Shown one piece after another: positions 8,609 through 17,025 of a stretch of DNA of 64,000 nucleotides. The stretch comes from Oscillospiraceae bacterium (GTDB taxonomy: Bacteria; Bacillota; Clostridia; Oscillospirales; Ruminococcaceae). The notes under the pieces were generated by a model that was not told the origin of the DNA, searched no databases, and saw only the letters and a list, made by a program, of their open reading frames with translations. The first letter of the stretch is position 1, and every line of letters starts with the position of its first letter. The position numbers and the translations under genes are program-made. The DNA lies in the NCBI GenBank assembly GCA_017427265.1, contig JAFRTG010000028.1, forward strand, positions 38,679 to 102,678, given 5' to 3'.

Positions 8609-9100
8609 ATGATGGAAGAGGTTAACAAGTCTGAGGTTATGAAGAAAGTGGAACGCAGAATGGGCATTCTGATGGGTGTTTCCCTGAGCCTTTGCCTGTC
8701 GCTGTTCGGCTGCTGGTTTTCCGGGCATTTTTCACTCGGCGCATTTGTCACCAGCTTTCTCATCAGCACGGTAATCAGCCTGCTGATCGGGTTTCTGATC
8801 CCGACGCATAAAATCGGCATTGCAGCCTGCCGGAAGCTCCGGGCGCAGGAGCACAGTCTGAAGGGCGGAGCCGTCACAAGTCTGGTCTCCGATCTGATCT
8901 ACACGCCGCTGATTTCGCTGGTGATGACTGCACATGCCTTCAACAATGCGCTGAAGCACGGCGCTTCGATCTCGTTCGGCGGCATGTTTGTGACTTCGCT
9001 GCTGCCTTCGCTGCTGATCGGCTTTGTGCTGATTTTCATTCTGACGCCGCTGTTTGTAAAGATGCTGCTGAAAAAAGAGGGCATTCAGAAACCGGAGTAA
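8609..9100 (+). CDS. Small polytopic membrane protein, DUF2798-like
   Basis: A 163-residue integral membrane protein with four hydrophobic segments: about residues 20-40, 45-65, 93-113 and 125-150. The two halves look alike (SLGAFVTSFLISTVISLLIGF versus SFGGMFVTSLLPSLLIGFVLIF), an internal duplication expected for DUF2798-type proteins. The start ATG at 8609 follows AAGAGGATAGT; the ATG at 8612 is equally possible. Function unknown; probably cotranscribed with the flavoprotein. Confidence 0.7.
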   Translation: MMEEVNKSEVMKKVERRMGILMGVSLSLCLSLFGCWFSGHFSLGAFVTSFLISTVISLLIGFLIPTHKIGIAACRKLRAQEHSLKGGAVTSLVSDLIYTPLISLVMTAHAFNNALKHGASISFGGMFVTSLLPSLLIGFVLIFILTPLFVKMLLKKEGIQKPE

Positions 9101-9107
9101 TCAGCTG

Positions 9108-9158
9108 CAAAAAGCATCCTGCATCCCGTGAAAACGCGGGGGACGGGATGCTTTTTCT
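9108..9158 (+). terminator. Intrinsic terminator
   Basis: AAAAAGCATCC (9109-9119) pairs with GGATGCTTTTT (9146-9156), enclosing an inner stem, and ends in a U-run. Confidence 0.85.
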
Positions 9159-9247
9159 GTAGGCTGCGGCGGATTGCCTTTCAGACTTTTTGTGCAGAGT
9201 TGCTAAAACCGGGCGGGATATACAGACAATTTCGCTGAAATGCCGTC

Positions 9248-9276
9248 TTGCATTTTCTGCCAAATTCCGATATAAT
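9248..9276 (+). promoter_or_regulatory. Promoter of xpt
   Basis: TTGCAT (9248-9253), 17-base spacer, TATAAT (9271-9276). Confidence 0.8.
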
Positions 9277-9294
9277 AAAATTATAGCATTAGCG

Positions 9295-9349
9295 CCGGAT
9301 TCAGACCTTTGCACAGTGGATGTCAATAGTCTGTTTTTTTATTTTCCGG
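9295..9349 (+). promoter_or_regulatory. Possible attenuator in the xpt leader
   Basis: CAGAC (9302-9306) pairs with GTCTG (9329-9333), followed by seven Ts (9334-9340): a terminator-like hairpin between promoter and gene. CCGGA (9295-9299) can pair with TCCGG (9345-9349) around the whole unit, a possible alternative fold. The conserved core of the classical purine riboswitch is not visible. Confidence 0.45.
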
Positions 9350-9368
9350 TGAAAAGGGGTGTACGGAT

Positions 9369-9950
9369 ATGAAGGCTCTGGAAGACAAAATCCGGGCAGA
9401 GGGAAAGATTCTTCCCGGTCCTGTCCTGAAGGTTTCCTCGTTTCTGAATCATCAGATCGACGCGGATTTCATGATGGAGATCGGCAGAGAGCTTGCGGCG
9501 CGCTTTCAGGATGCAGGCGCGACGAAGATTCTGACGATCGAATCCTCCGGCATTGCAGTTGCGACGGCCGTCGGCGCGGCGCTGCACATTCCGGTGCTGT
9601 TTGCGAAAAAACACCGTACCAGCAATGTTTCCGGTATGCTCTATCAGACGCTTGTGCACTCCTATACTCACGGAACGGATTATACCGTTGTTGTGGAGCG
9701 GGACTATCTGAAGGCGGGCGACCGCGTACTGATGATCGACGATTTTCTGGCGAACGGCAAGGCGGTCGAAGGCCTGCTCGACCTGATTGCACAGGCCGGG
9801 GCTGAGGCCGTCGGCGCGGGCATTGTCATTGAAAAGGGCTTTCAGGAGGGAGGCGCGCTGCTGCGTGCCGCCGGACTGCGCGTCGAATCGCTTGCAGTCA
9901 TTGACAGCATGGACGAAAACGGCATCGTGTTCCGGAATGAAAACGTATAA
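9369..9950 (+). CDS. xpt: Xanthine phosphoribosyltransferase
   Basis: A 193-residue type I phosphoribosyltransferase that converts xanthine and PRPP to XMP in purine salvage. Seen: the N-terminal FLNHQID characteristic of Xpt, the IESSGIAVAT loop, the KKHRTSN flexible-loop region, and the PRPP-binding VLMIDDFLANGKA near residues 120-132 with its paired acidic residues. Length matches Xpt. The start is fixed by AAAGGGGTG upstream. The nucleoside transporter operon follows at once, so this gene probably opens a purine uptake and salvage operon. Confidence 0.93.
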   Translation: MKALEDKIRAEGKILPGPVLKVSSFLNHQIDADFMMEIGRELAARFQDAGATKILTIESSGIAVATAVGAALHIPVLFAKKHRTSNVSGMLYQTLVHSYTHGTDYTVVVERDYLKAGDRVLMIDDFLANGKAVEGLLDLIAQAGAEAVGAGIVIEKGFQEGGALLRAAGLRVESLAVIDSMDENGIVFRNENV

Positions 9951-9952
9951 AC

Positions 9953-9989
9953 TATGCGGCAATGCTGCATGATCCTGCAATGCCGCATA
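9953..9989 (+). other. Intercistronic stem-loop between xpt and the BMP lipoprotein
   Basis: TATGCGGCA pairs perfectly with TGCCGCATA. No U-run follows, so it looks like an mRNA processing or stability element within the operon rather than a full terminator. Confidence 0.5.
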
Positions 9990-10027
9990 TAAAATCATTA
10001 TGCTGAAAATGCAGAAGGAGTAAAAAA

Positions 10028-11251
10028 ATGAAAAAGAATCTGATTCGTCTTGTCTCGGCTGTACTGGCCGGTTCGGTCTGCATGGGGCTTTCCGCCTGCG
10101 GAGAGCCGGGCAACGGCGGCGGCGACACGGAAAAATCCGGCATCAAGGTCGGTCTGATCTGCCTGCACGACGAGAATTCGACCTATGACCTCAACTTCCT
10201 CAACGCGATGGACGAGGCGAAAAAGCAGCTCGGCCTCTCGGACGATCAGGTTATCATCAAGAAGAATATTCCGGAATCGAACGACTGCAAGGAGGCAGCT
10301 GCCGATCTTGCCGACCGCGGCTGCAACATCATCTTTGCCGATTCCTTCGGCCATGAGCCCTATCTGCTGGAGGCTGCCGAGTCCAATCCGGATGTGCAGT
10401 TCTGCCACGCGACCGGCACCATGGCGCATACGGAAAAGAAGGCGAATTTCCACAATGCCTTTGCCTCGATCTATCAGGGCAGATATCTTGCCGGCATCGC
10501 GGCCGGTCTCAAGCTCAATGAGATGATCGACGACGGCAAAATCAAGCCGGAGGAGGCCGTCATGGGCTATGTCGGCGCATATACCTACGCAGAGGTGATC
10601 TCCGGTTATACTTCGTTCTATCTCGGTGCAAAGTCGGTCTGCCCGAGCACGACCATGAAGGTGCAGTTCACCGGCTCGTGGTACGACGAGACCGCCGAAA
10701 AGGAAGCCGCAACCACGCTGCTCAGCAAGGACTGTGTGCTGATCTCGCAGCACGCGGACTCGATGGGCGCTCCGACGGCCTGCGAGAACGCCGGTGTTCC
10801 GAATGTTTCCTATAACGGCTCCACGAAGGATGCCTGCCCGAATACCTTTATCGTCTCCTCGCGCATTGACTGGGCTCCGTATTATGTTTACGCCATTCAG
10901 TGCGTGCTCGACGGCAAGGATATCGGCTATGACTGGACGGGCGACCTCGCTGCGGGCTCCGTCAAGCTGACCGAGGTCAATGAGCAGGCCGCGGCTCCCG
11001 GTACGCAGGCTGCAATCGACGAAGCTGCTGCAAAGCTCAAGAGCGGCGAGATCCATGTTTTTGATACGGCAAACTTTACCGTCGGCGGCAAGGTGCTGGA
11101 ATCCTATCTGGCTGACGTCGATACCGATCCGGAATATCAGCCGGATACCGAGGCAATCAAGGACGGCTATTTCCACGAATCCGAGTTCCGCTCTGCACCG
11201 TATTTCGATGTGCAGATCGACGGCATCGAGCAGCTGAACACAATGTTCTGA
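10028..11251 (+). CDS. BMP family nucleoside-binding lipoprotein
   Basis: A 407-residue substrate-binding lipoprotein of the BmpA/PnrA/TmpC family. The signal peptide ends in a lipobox LSAC (C24), followed by a Gly-rich linker. Family features are IKVGLICLHDENSTYDLNFLNAMDEAKK, IIFADSFGHEPYLLEAA and the Asp-rich ISQHADSMGAP loop that contacts purine nucleosides in known members. It starts after AGAAGGAGTAAAAAA. It sits between xpt and a matching ATPase and two permeases, so a purine nucleoside ligand is likely but not proved. Confidence 0.93.
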   Translation: MKKNLIRLVSAVLAGSVCMGLSACGEPGNGGGDTEKSGIKVGLICLHDENSTYDLNFLNAMDEAKKQLGLSDDQVIIKKNIPESNDCKEAAADLADRGCNIIFADSFGHEPYLLEAAESNPDVQFCHATGTMAHTEKKANFHNAFASIYQGRYLAGIAAGLKLNEMIDDGKIKPEEAVMGYVGAYTYAEVISGYTSFYLGAKSVCPSTTMKVQFTGSWYDETAEKEAATTLLSKDCVLISQHADSMGAPTACENAGVPNVSYNGSTKDACPNTFIVSSRIDWAPYYVYAIQCVLDGKDIGYDWTGDLAAGSVKLTEVNEQAAAPGTQAAIDEAAAKLKSGEIHVFDTANFTVGGKVLESYLADVDTDPEYQPDTEAIKDGYFHESEFRSAPYFDVQIDGIEQLNTMF

Positions 11252-11260
11252 GTCATTATC

Positions 11261-11335
11261 AGGCGGGGCAGCGATGCTGTCCCGCCTGCGGTGTTTTCAC
11301 TGAAAACGGAAGTCAGACCGCAGGTGCGCCTGCGG
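11261..11335 (+). other. Two intercistronic stem-loops in the transporter operon
   Basis: AGGCGGGGCAGC pairs with GCTGTCCCGCCT (11261-11287, loop GAT), and CCGCAGG pairs with CCTGCGG (11318-11335). Neither has a U-run. Placed after the binding-protein gene, they could keep that mRNA segment more abundant than the ATPase and permease parts. Confidence 0.5.
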
Positions 11336-11352
11336 CTGCGAAAGGAAAAATC

Positions 11353-12933
11353 ATGAGCAAAGCAGTCTCACAGGAAGAACAGGTTCCGGCAATCCGGCTG
11401 CAGCATATTACCAAACGGTTCGGCAGTGTCGTCGCAAATGATGATGTCAGCCTTTCCGTTGCGCACGGGCAGATTCTCTCTGTCCTTGGCGAAAACGGCA
11501 GCGGCAAGACAACGCTGATGAATATGATCGCCGGCATTTATTTCCCCGATCACGGGCAGATTTTTGTGGACGGCAAAGAGGTGCTGATCCGTTCGCCGAA
11601 GGATGCGTTCCGATACGGCATCGGCATGATTCATCAGCATTTCAAGCTGGTGGATGTGTTCTCCGCAACGGAAAATATCGTGCTCGGTCTTGATGAAGCA
11701 GAGCGGTTCAGCCTGAAGCGCTCCGCCGGCCGCGTGCGTGAGATCACCGCGCAGTATGGCTTTGAGCTGGATCCGGACAAGAAAATCTATGAGATGTCCG
11801 TTTCGGAAAAGCAGACCGTCGAGATCATCAAGGTGCTCTACCGCGGTGCGGATATCCTGATTCTCGATGAGCCGACCGCCGTGCTGACCCCGCAGGAAAC
11901 GCAGAAGCTGTTTGCGGTGCTCCGCAGAATGCGCGACAGCGGCAAGGCCATTATCATCATCACGCACAAGCTGAACGAGGTGCTCTCGCTCTCGGACAGA
12001 GTGGCGGTGCTCTGCAAGGGAAAGTATATCGGTACGGTCAATACGGCGGAGACAAGCGAAAGCGAGCTCACCGAAATGATGGTCGGCAAAAAGGTCGATC
12101 TCAACATTGAACGCTCTGAGCCGAAGGATTCTGTTGACCGTCTGACCGTCGAGGGCATCAGCTGCAAAAACCGCGAGGGTACGGAGCTGCTGCATGATAT
12201 CAGCTTTACAGCGCGCTCCGGCGAAATCCTCGGTATTGCGGGCATTGCGGGCAGCGGCCAGCGCGAGCTGCTCGAAGCGATTGCCGGCTTGCAGCATGTG
12301 GACGGCAAAATCCTTTATCTCAACCCGAAAACCGGGCAGACGGACAATCTGCGGGACAAGACCCCGATGCAGATCCGTGAGCTCGGCGTGCGGCTCTCCT
12401 TTGTGCCGGAGGACCGTCTCGGCATGGGTCTGGTCGGCAATATGGACATTGTCGATAACATCATGCTCCGCAGCTATAAAAAGGGAAAATCGGTCTTTCT
12501 GGAGCGGAAAAAGCCGCGCTCACTGGCAGAGAAGATCATCAAGGAGCTGGAGGTCGTAACGCCGAGCGCGAATACGCCGGTGCGGCGGCTTTCCGGGGGC
12601 AATGTGCAGAAGGTGCTCGTCGGACGCGAAATCGCAGCATCTCCGACGGTTCTGATGGCAGCCTATCCCGTCCGCGGACTGGATATCAACGCTTCCTTTA
12701 CGATTTATAACCTGCTCAATCAGCAGAAGGAGAACGGCGTCGCGGTCATTTTCGTCGGCGAGGATCTGGATGTGCTGCTGGCGCTGTGTGACCGGATTAT
12801 GGTCATCAGCTCCGGCCGGATTTCCGGAACGGTCGATGCAAGAACGGCAACAAAAGAGGAGATCGGCCTGCTCATGACGAAGAATGCGGCAGCGCCGGAA
12901 CCGGAGGGAGGTGCGGCAGATGGAAACGCATAA
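11353..12933 (+). CDS. Nucleoside ABC transporter ATPase (two ABC domains)
   Basis: A 526-residue cytoplasmic protein with two fused ATPase domains, like BmpB/NupA-type and ribose transporters. Domain 1: Walker A GENGSGKTT (about residues 47-55), Walker B ILILDEPTAVL (about 170-180), signature replaced by VSEKQ. Domain 2 lacks a true Walker A (GIAGSGQRE) but has the full signature LSGGNVQK and a variant Walker B LMAAYPVRGLD. This asymmetry is normal for the family. It begins after AAAGGA and overlaps the next gene by 14 bases, so coupling with the permease is likely. Confidence 0.93.
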   Translation: MSKAVSQEEQVPAIRLQHITKRFGSVVANDDVSLSVAHGQILSVLGENGSGKTTLMNMIAGIYFPDHGQIFVDGKEVLIRSPKDAFRYGIGMIHQHFKLVDVFSATENIVLGLDEAERFSLKRSAGRVREITAQYGFELDPDKKIYEMSVSEKQTVEIIKVLYRGADILILDEPTAVLTPQETQKLFAVLRRMRDSGKAIIIITHKLNEVLSLSDRVAVLCKGKYIGTVNTAETSESELTEMMVGKKVDLNIERSEPKDSVDRLTVEGISCKNREGTELLHDISFTARSGEILGIAGIAGSGQRELLEAIAGLQHVDGKILYLNPKTGQTDNLRDKTPMQIRELGVRLSFVPEDRLGMGLVGNMDIVDNIMLRSYKKGKSVFLERKKPRSLAEKIIKELEVVTPSANTPVRRLSGGNVQKVLVGREIAASPTVLMAAYPVRGLDINASFTIYNLLNQQKENGVAVIFVGEDLDVLLALCDRIMVISSGRISGTVDARTATKEEIGLLMTKNAAAPEPEGGAADGNA

Positions 12934-14020
12934 GCCAAAGGAGCCGCTGTTCCGCATTGCCAAACGGGACAGCATTGTCTGGTGGAAGGCATGGGGCATC
13001 CGTGCAGCGGCGATTCTGGCCGCACTGGTGTTCAGCGGGCTTGTCGCATTTTTGCTGACAAAGGAGAATCCGCTGAAAATCTATGCGACGATGCTGGACG
13101 GCGCATTCGGGACACAGCGCCGCATCTGGGGTCTGCTGCAGAATCTGGCAATGCTGCTTTGTGTCTCGGTCGCAGTGACGCCGGCGTTCAAGATGCGCTT
13201 CTGGAACATCGGCGCCGAGGGGCAGGTGCTGGTCGGCGGACTGGCCTCTGCCGCGTGCATGATTCTGCTCGGCGATCAGCTGCCGAATGCCGTGCTGCTG
13301 CTCGTGATCGCTGCAGTGAGCATTCTGGCGGGCGCACTCTGGGCGGTGATTCCGGCCTTTTTCCGGGCGCACTGGCAGACGAACGAAACGCTCTTCACTT
13401 TGATGATGAACTATATTGCGATTCAGCTGGTTGCGTTTTTCGTCTATAAATGGTCGGTGCCGAAGGGCTCCGGACAGGTCGGCGTCATCAACCGCGCAAC
13501 CCATGCGGGATGGCTCCCGGCAATCGGAAAATACGACTATCTGCTGAATATTCTGATTGTTGCAGTCATTACGGCATTCATGTATATCTATCTGAAATAC
13601 AGCAAGCACGGCTATGAAATTGCCGTTGTCGGCGAGAGCGAGAACACCGCGCGGTATATCGGCATTCCGGTGAAAAAGGTCATCATCCGGACGATGCTGA
13701 TTTCCGGCGCGCTCTGCGGCATTGCCGGCATGCTGCTGGTATCCGGCACGGATCACACAATCTCCCGCGATACAGCGGCCGGGCGCGGCTTTACTGCCAT
13801 CATGGTCTCATGGCTTGCAAAGTTCAATCCGGTGTTCATGGTGCTGACGTCGTTCCTGATTGTCTTTCTGCAAAAGGGCGCAACGGAGATTTCCACGGCC
13901 TTTGCGCTGAATGAATCCTTCTCGGAGATTATCACGGGCATCATCATTTTCTTTATCATCGGCTGCGAATTCTTCATTCAGTATACGGTCAGATTCCGGG
14001 AAAAGGAGGCGGCAAAATGA
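12920..14020 (+). CDS. Nucleoside ABC transporter permease 1
   Basis: A 366-residue permease of the BPD_transp_2 family (BmpC/YufP type), with about eight to nine hydrophobic segments and the family stretch FKMRFWNIGAEGQVLVGGL near residues 90-110 and GESENTARYIGIPVKK around 240-255. The ATG at 12920 is preferred because GGAGGGAGG lies about eight bases upstream and the protein then begins in a short cytoplasmic tail; it overlaps the ATPase gene. Forms the membrane channel with the second permease. Confidence 0.93.
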   Translation: METHKPKEPLFRIAKRDSIVWWKAWGIRAAAILAALVFSGLVAFLLTKENPLKIYATMLDGAFGTQRRIWGLLQNLAMLLCVSVAVTPAFKMRFWNIGAEGQVLVGGLASAACMILLGDQLPNAVLLLVIAAVSILAGALWAVIPAFFRAHWQTNETLFTLMMNYIAIQLVAFFVYKWSVPKGSGQVGVINRATHAGWLPAIGKYDYLLNILIVAVITAFMYIYLKYSKHGYEIAVVGESENTARYIGIPVKKVIIRTMLISGALCGIAGMLLVSGTDHTISRDTAAGRGFTAIMVSWLAKFNPVFMVLTSFLIVFLQKGATEISTAFALNESFSEIITGIIIFFIIGCEFFIQYTVRFREKEAAK

Positions 14021-14997
14021 TGTGGGCAGGTTTTTTGCAGCGCGCGATCATGCAGGGCATTCCGCTGCTGTTCGGTTCGACCGGTGAGATCATCACCGAA
14101 AAATCCGGCAATCTGAACCTCGGCATTCCGGGCATTATGTATGTCGGCGGCATCAGCGGTGTCATCGGCGCATTTCTCTACGAGCAGAATGCAGCCGCGA
14201 TGAATCCGTTTCTGGCTGTGCTGATTCCGCTGCTTTGCTCGGTGACCGGTTCGCTGCTGATGGGGCTGCTTTACAGCTTCCTGACGGTTACGCTGCGGGC
14301 GAATCAGAACGTCACGGGTCTGGCGCTGACGACCTTCGGCGTCGGCTTCGGCAATTTCTTCGGCGGCTCGCTGGTCAAGCTGACCGGCAGCGACATCCCG
14401 TCAATCAACCTCACCGCAACGAGCAATTATTTCCGCACCTCGCTGCCGTTTGCCGGAAAGCTCGGCTGGTTCGGACAGGTGTTCCTGTCGCACAGCTTTC
14501 TTGCGTATACGGCGGTCATCATTGCGGTTGTGACGGCGGTCATCCTTTCCCGCACGCGCGTCGGTCTGCATCTGCGGGCTGTCGGCGAAAATCCCGCAAC
14601 GGCGGATGCAGCCGGCATCAATGTCGGAAAATACAAGTATCTTGCAACATGCATCGGCAGCGTAATCGCCGGACTCGGCGGCCTGTATTACGTGATGGAC
14701 TATGCAAACGGCGTCTGGTCGAACGACGGCTTCGGCGACCGCGGCTGGCTTGCGATTGCGCTGGTCATTTTCGCAGTCTGGCGGCCGAATATCAGTATTT
14801 TCGGCTCGATTCTGTTCGGCGGACTTTATATCGTGCACAACTACATCCCCGGTCTGGATGTCAGCGGACAGGAGCTGTTCAAGATGCTCCCGTATGCCGT
14901 GACGATCCTGTTCCTTGTGTTTATCAGTATGCGCCGCAAGCGCGAGGCGCAGCCGCCGGCCCATCTCGGACTGCCGTATTTCCGCGAGGAGCGCTGA
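14017..14997 (+). CDS. Nucleoside ABC transporter permease 2
   Basis: A 326-residue permease of the same superfamily (BmpD/YufQ type). It starts in an ATGA overlap with permease 1. Seen: GSTGEIITEKSGNLNLGIPGIMYVGG near residues 20-48, the signature of this second subunit, and RAVGENPATADAAGINV around 186-202. Together with the lipoprotein and ATPase it completes the transporter. Confidence 0.93.
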   Translation: MMWAGFLQRAIMQGIPLLFGSTGEIITEKSGNLNLGIPGIMYVGGISGVIGAFLYEQNAAAMNPFLAVLIPLLCSVTGSLLMGLLYSFLTVTLRANQNVTGLALTTFGVGFGNFFGGSLVKLTGSDIPSINLTATSNYFRTSLPFAGKLGWFGQVFLSHSFLAYTAVIIAVVTAVILSRTRVGLHLRAVGENPATADAAGINVGKYKYLATCIGSVIAGLGGLYYVMDYANGVWSNDGFGDRGWLAIALVIFAVWRPNISIFGSILFGGLYIVHNYIPGLDVSGQELFKMLPYAVTILFLVFISMRRKREAQPPAHLGLPYFREER

Positions 14998-15012
14998 CAA
15001 GAGGAGAGACTT

Positions 15013-15360
15013 ATGAGAAAACTGTTCTGGACACTGACTGCCTTGTTCGGCGGCTTTTCGCTGTTCCGTCTGGTGCTGGGGCTGCTGACGCTGCGTTTTT
15101 CGCTTCCGCTGACGGGACAGAATCAACTGCTGATTACCGCGGCAGCTTCGGCGCTGTTTGCGCTGATCGCACTGCTCGCCGCCGGCAGCCGGAATCATCG
15201 GCGGCAGCAGCTTGCTGAATATGCAAAGCAGGCCTGTGCGCCGGACTCCGACCGCAGACGGCTGAAACGGCAGCTGACCGCAGAGATTGTTGTTCTGATT
15301 CTGCTCAATCTGCTGTTTGCCGCCGCTGCACTGTACCTTCCGGTGCTCCGGCACGGCTGA
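15013..15360 (+). CDS. Small membrane protein of unknown function
   Basis: A 115-residue protein with three hydrophobic segments (about residues 7-30, 40-60, 90-110) and a positively charged loop between the second and third. GAGGAGAGACTT precedes the ATG, and the gene lies 15 bases after permease 2, so it is probably the last member of the transporter transcript. I do not recognise the family. Confidence 0.7.
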   Translation: MRKLFWTLTALFGGFSLFRLVLGLLTLRFSLPLTGQNQLLITAAASALFALIALLAAGSRNHRRQQLAEYAKQACAPDSDRRRLKRQLTAEIVVLILLNLLFAAAALYLPVLRHG

Positions 15361-15431
15361 ATCACAGATCCGGATTCTGCGGAACCGGAAACAATCACCG
15401 CGGGGAAGCCCGCAGAGAGGAAACCCATACC

Positions 15432-16307
15432 TTGGATACAACCAGACAAAAGGACTACCGGCTCGGCGTTTTGTTTATTCTGACTTCGGCGTTCTGCTTT
15501 GCGCTGATGAATCTGTTCATCCGTCTGACCGGCGATGTTCCCACACTGCAAAAATGCTTTTTCCGCAATTTGTTTGCATTGCTGATTGCAGCGGGCACAT
15601 TGTTCCGGAGCAAGGCGCCGCTCAAAATCGGAAAAGGAAATTTCAAGTATCTGCTGGCACGTTCGGCAGCAGGTGCGCTCGGCATGGTCTGCCATTTTTA
15701 TGCCGTCGATCACATGGCGCTCCCGGACGCATCCATTCTCAATAAGCTGTCGCCGTTTTTTGCGATCATCTTTTCGGTATTGCTGCTGAAGGAAAAGGCA
15801 GGGCTATACGAATGGATTTCCGTCGTGGTCGCATTTGCGGGTGCAGTATTCGTCGTCAAGCCGACATTCAGCTTTGCGGTGCTTCCGGCGGCCTCCGGCG
15901 TGCTGGGCGGACTCGGCGCCGGTCTTGCGTATACCTTCGTGCGGAAGCTCGGTATGCGCGGGGAAAACAGCATGATGATCGTGACGTTTTTCTCCGGCTT
16001 CACGACGCTGATGCTGACGCCCTATCTGCTGTTCCGGCATGTGCCGATGACCGGCAGGCAATGGCTGTTTCTGGTGCTGACCGGACTTGCCGCGGCAGGC
16101 GGACAGATCTTCATCACCAAGGCCTATGCCAAGGCGCCTGCAAAGGAAATCTCGGTCTACGATTTTTCCATTGTCATTTTTGCAGCCGTATTCGGCATGA
16201 TGTTCCTCGGACAGAAGCCGGACTGGCTCAGCGTCATCGGCTATGTCATCATCGTCGGAACGGCCGTCTGGAAATGGCGCTGCATGATGCGGCAGAATCA
16301 CGCATAA
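15432..16307 (+). CDS. EamA/DMT family transporter
   Basis: A 291-residue integral membrane protein with ten hydrophobic segments arranged as two EamA repeats (about residues 10-140 and 150-285). Typical pieces are the N-terminal LTSAFCFALMNLFIRLTG and ALPDASILNKLSPFFAIIFSVLLLKEK, and the second-repeat DFSIVIFAAVFGMMFLGQKP. DMT proteins export metabolites or amino acids; the substrate is unknown. The start is TTG at 15432, with GAGAGG about 11 bases upstream; no ATG is usable nearby. Confidence 0.88.
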   Translation: MDTTRQKDYRLGVLFILTSAFCFALMNLFIRLTGDVPTLQKCFFRNLFALLIAAGTLFRSKAPLKIGKGNFKYLLARSAAGALGMVCHFYAVDHMALPDASILNKLSPFFAIIFSVLLLKEKAGLYEWISVVVAFAGAVFVVKPTFSFAVLPAASGVLGGLGAGLAYTFVRKLGMRGENSMMIVTFFSGFTTLMLTPYLLFRHVPMTGRQWLFLVLTGLAAAGGQIFITKAYAKAPAKEISVYDFSIVIFAAVFGMMFLGQKPDWLSVIGYVIIVGTAVWKWRCMMRQNHA

Positions 16308-16311
16308 ACAG

Positions 16312-16353
16312 AATCCCCGCGGCAGAAAAACGCTCTGCTGCGGGGATTTTTTC
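16312..16353. terminator. Bidirectional intrinsic terminator
   Basis: ATCCCCGCGGCAG pairs with CTGCTGCGGGGAT, flanked by T6 on the plus side, between two convergent genes. Confidence 0.9.
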
Positions 16354-17011
16354 AGGATTTCTGAATCCGTTCTTTGATTCTGAGGCCGGCTTCAATATGC
16401 ATGATCCAGTGCCGCGAAAACGGCATCCGGATGAGCCCGCGGATATCTTTTTCACACCAGTAGTCAATCAGCCATGCGGCGGATTCCTGTTCGCTGACAA
16501 CATGCAGTGCGCGCAGGGCTTCCTTTTTTTCGTCCGGGATTTTGCGGCGCAGATCGTCAAAGGAAAGCGATTGCAGCAGCTGCTCGGTGCTCTCCCTGAC
16601 TTCGGCAATATAGTCATACAGAGCAGGGAGATTCAGCTGCCCGGAGAACGCTGCAATTTCCGCGCCCTGCAGCTCATTGCCCGTGGTGATAACCGGTGCG
16701 CCGATCCGCCCGCGGTAACCGCTGCGGAAGAAGATCTGTGCATCGCCTTTTATCAGCGTGTGTGCGACGATATCCTCAATGCGGAAGATATGCCAGAGCG
16801 AATAGGCGATCGTCTTGCTGTGACAGCCGTTTGCATTCGGAAAAGGCATTGCGCTGAAATCTTCCCTTTGCAGCTCGCCCCGGAATGACAAGATCGTTTC
16901 ATTCAGCTGGCTGCGCAGCGCAAAAAGCGTCTGCAGTCCGGCAGGATAGGTCTCCCGCTTCATGATCTGCTGCTGCATGGTTTTGTTCAGCTCTGACCAT
17001 TCCCTGTTCAT
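16352..17011 (-). CDS. DinB-like four-helix protein
   Basis: A 219-residue, mainly alpha-helical soluble protein. Histidines at SLWHIFRIEDIVAH (near residue 74) and SRHWIMHIEAG (near residue 200) are placed like the metal-binding positions of DinB/YfiT-type proteins; the assignment rests on this pattern. The start at 17011 follows AGGAGA; longer versions lack a site. It lies 14 bases after the ABC-F gene and is cotranscribed. DinB-like enzymes often act as thiol-dependent S-transferases; the activity here is unknown. Confidence 0.6.
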   Translation of the reverse strand: MNREWSELNKTMQQQIMKRETYPAGLQTLFALRSQLNETILSFRGELQREDFSAMPFPNANGCHSKTIAYSLWHIFRIEDIVAHTLIKGDAQIFFRSGYRGRIGAPVITTGNELQGAEIAAFSGQLNLPALYDYIAEVRESTEQLLQSLSFDDLRRKIPDEKKEALRALHVVSEQESAAWLIDYWCEKDIRGLIRMPFSRHWIMHIEAGLRIKERIQKS

Positions 17012-17025
17012 ATCTGTTCTCCTGT

